Shown here in pieces: positions 63,649-64,000 of a stretch of DNA of 64,000 nt. The notes under the pieces were generated by a model. The model was not told the DNA's origin and made no database searches. It worked only from the letters and a program-made list of their open reading frames with translations. The DNA is taken from assembly GCA_944390315.1 (NCBI GenBank), contig CALXPO010000022.1:1-64000 (forward strand), in the 5' to 3' direction. Position numbers and translations under genes: made by a program. Positions within the stretch are counted from its first letter, which is position 1. Each line of letters starts with the position of its first letter. The DNA is from an uncultured Alphaproteobacteria bacterium. GTDB taxonomy: Bacteria > Pseudomonadota > Alphaproteobacteria > RF32 > CAG-239.

Positions 63649-64000
63649 TGGCTAAGTTAGAATCTTTGAAAGATATTAAAGTATCTGCATCAGAAGGTGT
63701 TGCAGAAGTACGCAAGCCCAAACGCGACAAATTCGGTCGTTCTTATGCCACAGGTAAAAGAAAAGATGCCGTTGCTCGCGTATGGATTAAGCCGGGTAAA
63801 GGAGATATTACCGTTAACTCTAAATCTATTGACGAATATTTTGCTCGTCCGGTTTTGAAAATGATTATCAACCAACCGTTTGAAGTAGCAAATCGAGTTA
63901 ATGAATTCGACGTTATCTGCACCGTAAGCGGCGGTGGTTTGTCCGGTCAGGCCGGAGCAATCAAACACGGTATTTCCAAAGCTCTTAATGAGTATGAGCC
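63648..64000 (+). CDS. rpsI: 30S ribosomal protein S9 (partial, runs off the window)
   Basis: The first 117 codons are present. [19 protein letters not shown] and the [19 protein letters not shown] segment are typical of S9. An N-terminal extension of about 30 residues is common in Alphaproteobacteria. It is coupled to rplM by a one-base overlap; the pair is a classic operon. The C-terminal basic tail that reaches the P-site tRNA lies beyond the window. Confidence 0.96.
   Translation, partial: MAKLESLKDIKVSASEGVAEVRKPKRDKFGRSYATGKRKDAVARVWIKPGKGDITVNSKSIDEYFARPVLKMIINQPFEVANRVNEFDVICTVSGGGLSGQAGAIKHGISKALNEYE

Overview
The window reads as a chromosomal segment of a low-GC alphaproteobacterium, probably an uncultured host-associated (gut-type) lineage. 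The phylum-level call rests on gene families and neighbourhoods typical of Alphaproteobacteria: a TrcR/DUF1013 protein, the zapA - 6S RNA - ymdB order, the efp / inositol-phosphatase pair, a nuoL-nuoM-nuoN-birA-rnj order, and the der - bamB - TPR-protein order. The gut assignment is inference. Genes are densely packed on both strands. There is no prophage, CRISPR array or intact transposon.

Layout. 1-120: an RNA-like repeat that recurs at 8245-8332. 128-5960: a flavin-reductase-like protein with a lysine-rich tail, a Kef-type antiporter and several unrecognised membrane proteins. 6359-8124: tRNA-Leu and the phosphatidylethanolamine genes psd-pssA. 8484-13140: der-bamB-TPR plus a membrane protein. 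13304-21852: RlmD/RumA-like methyltransferase, a lipoprotein, tkt, fba, alr, tatD, tcdA and a HAD-like protein without its catalytic aspartate. 21854-27671: uup, a predicted HExxH protein, a Sel1-repeat protein and a Bax-inhibitor-like protein. 27737-31645: thrS, a glycosyltransferase and an alpha/beta hydrolase. 31718-36412: a compact cluster of flagellar-switch homologues (a natural FliF-FliG fusion, FliN, FlhF, FlhG) translationally coupled to a membrane J-domain/SH3 protein. 36419-38420: a phosphoribosyltransferase, ymdB, 6S RNA, zapA and a small coiled-coil gene. 38513-46280: efp neighbourhood, rpmE, TrcR with a histone-H1-like repeat tail, gltX, cysS, ybaK and an acyl-carrier-like protein without its serine. 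46544-49849: a heavy-metal P-type ATPase divergent from an ArsR/SmtB repressor, plus a DMT transporter. 50059-57679: tRNA-Lys, then divergent nuoLMN, birA and rnj. 57676-64000: a PhoR-like kinase, mutS, a Nudix hydrolase, a cyclophilin, rplM and the start of rpsI.

The best candidate for an undescribed system is 31718-36412. One protein carries an inner-membrane segment, a FliF RBM3-type ring domain, a second membrane segment and FliG middle and C-terminal domains. It lacks FliF RBM1/RBM2 and the FliG N-terminal domain, and most of the charged residues that contact the stator in rotary FliG are replaced. It is followed without gaps by FliN, FlhF, FlhG and a J-domain protein. No export-apparatus, rod, hook, filament or stator gene lies in the window. 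This could be a much-simplified flagellar base or a membrane ring put to another use.

A second theme is a set of intact reading frames that have lost canonical active-site residues: the HAD-like protein, the inositol-phosphatase-like protein beside efp, the serine-less carrier-like protein, and the three complex-I antiporter-like subunits. All residue comparisons were made by eye against remembered family consensus and need alignment.
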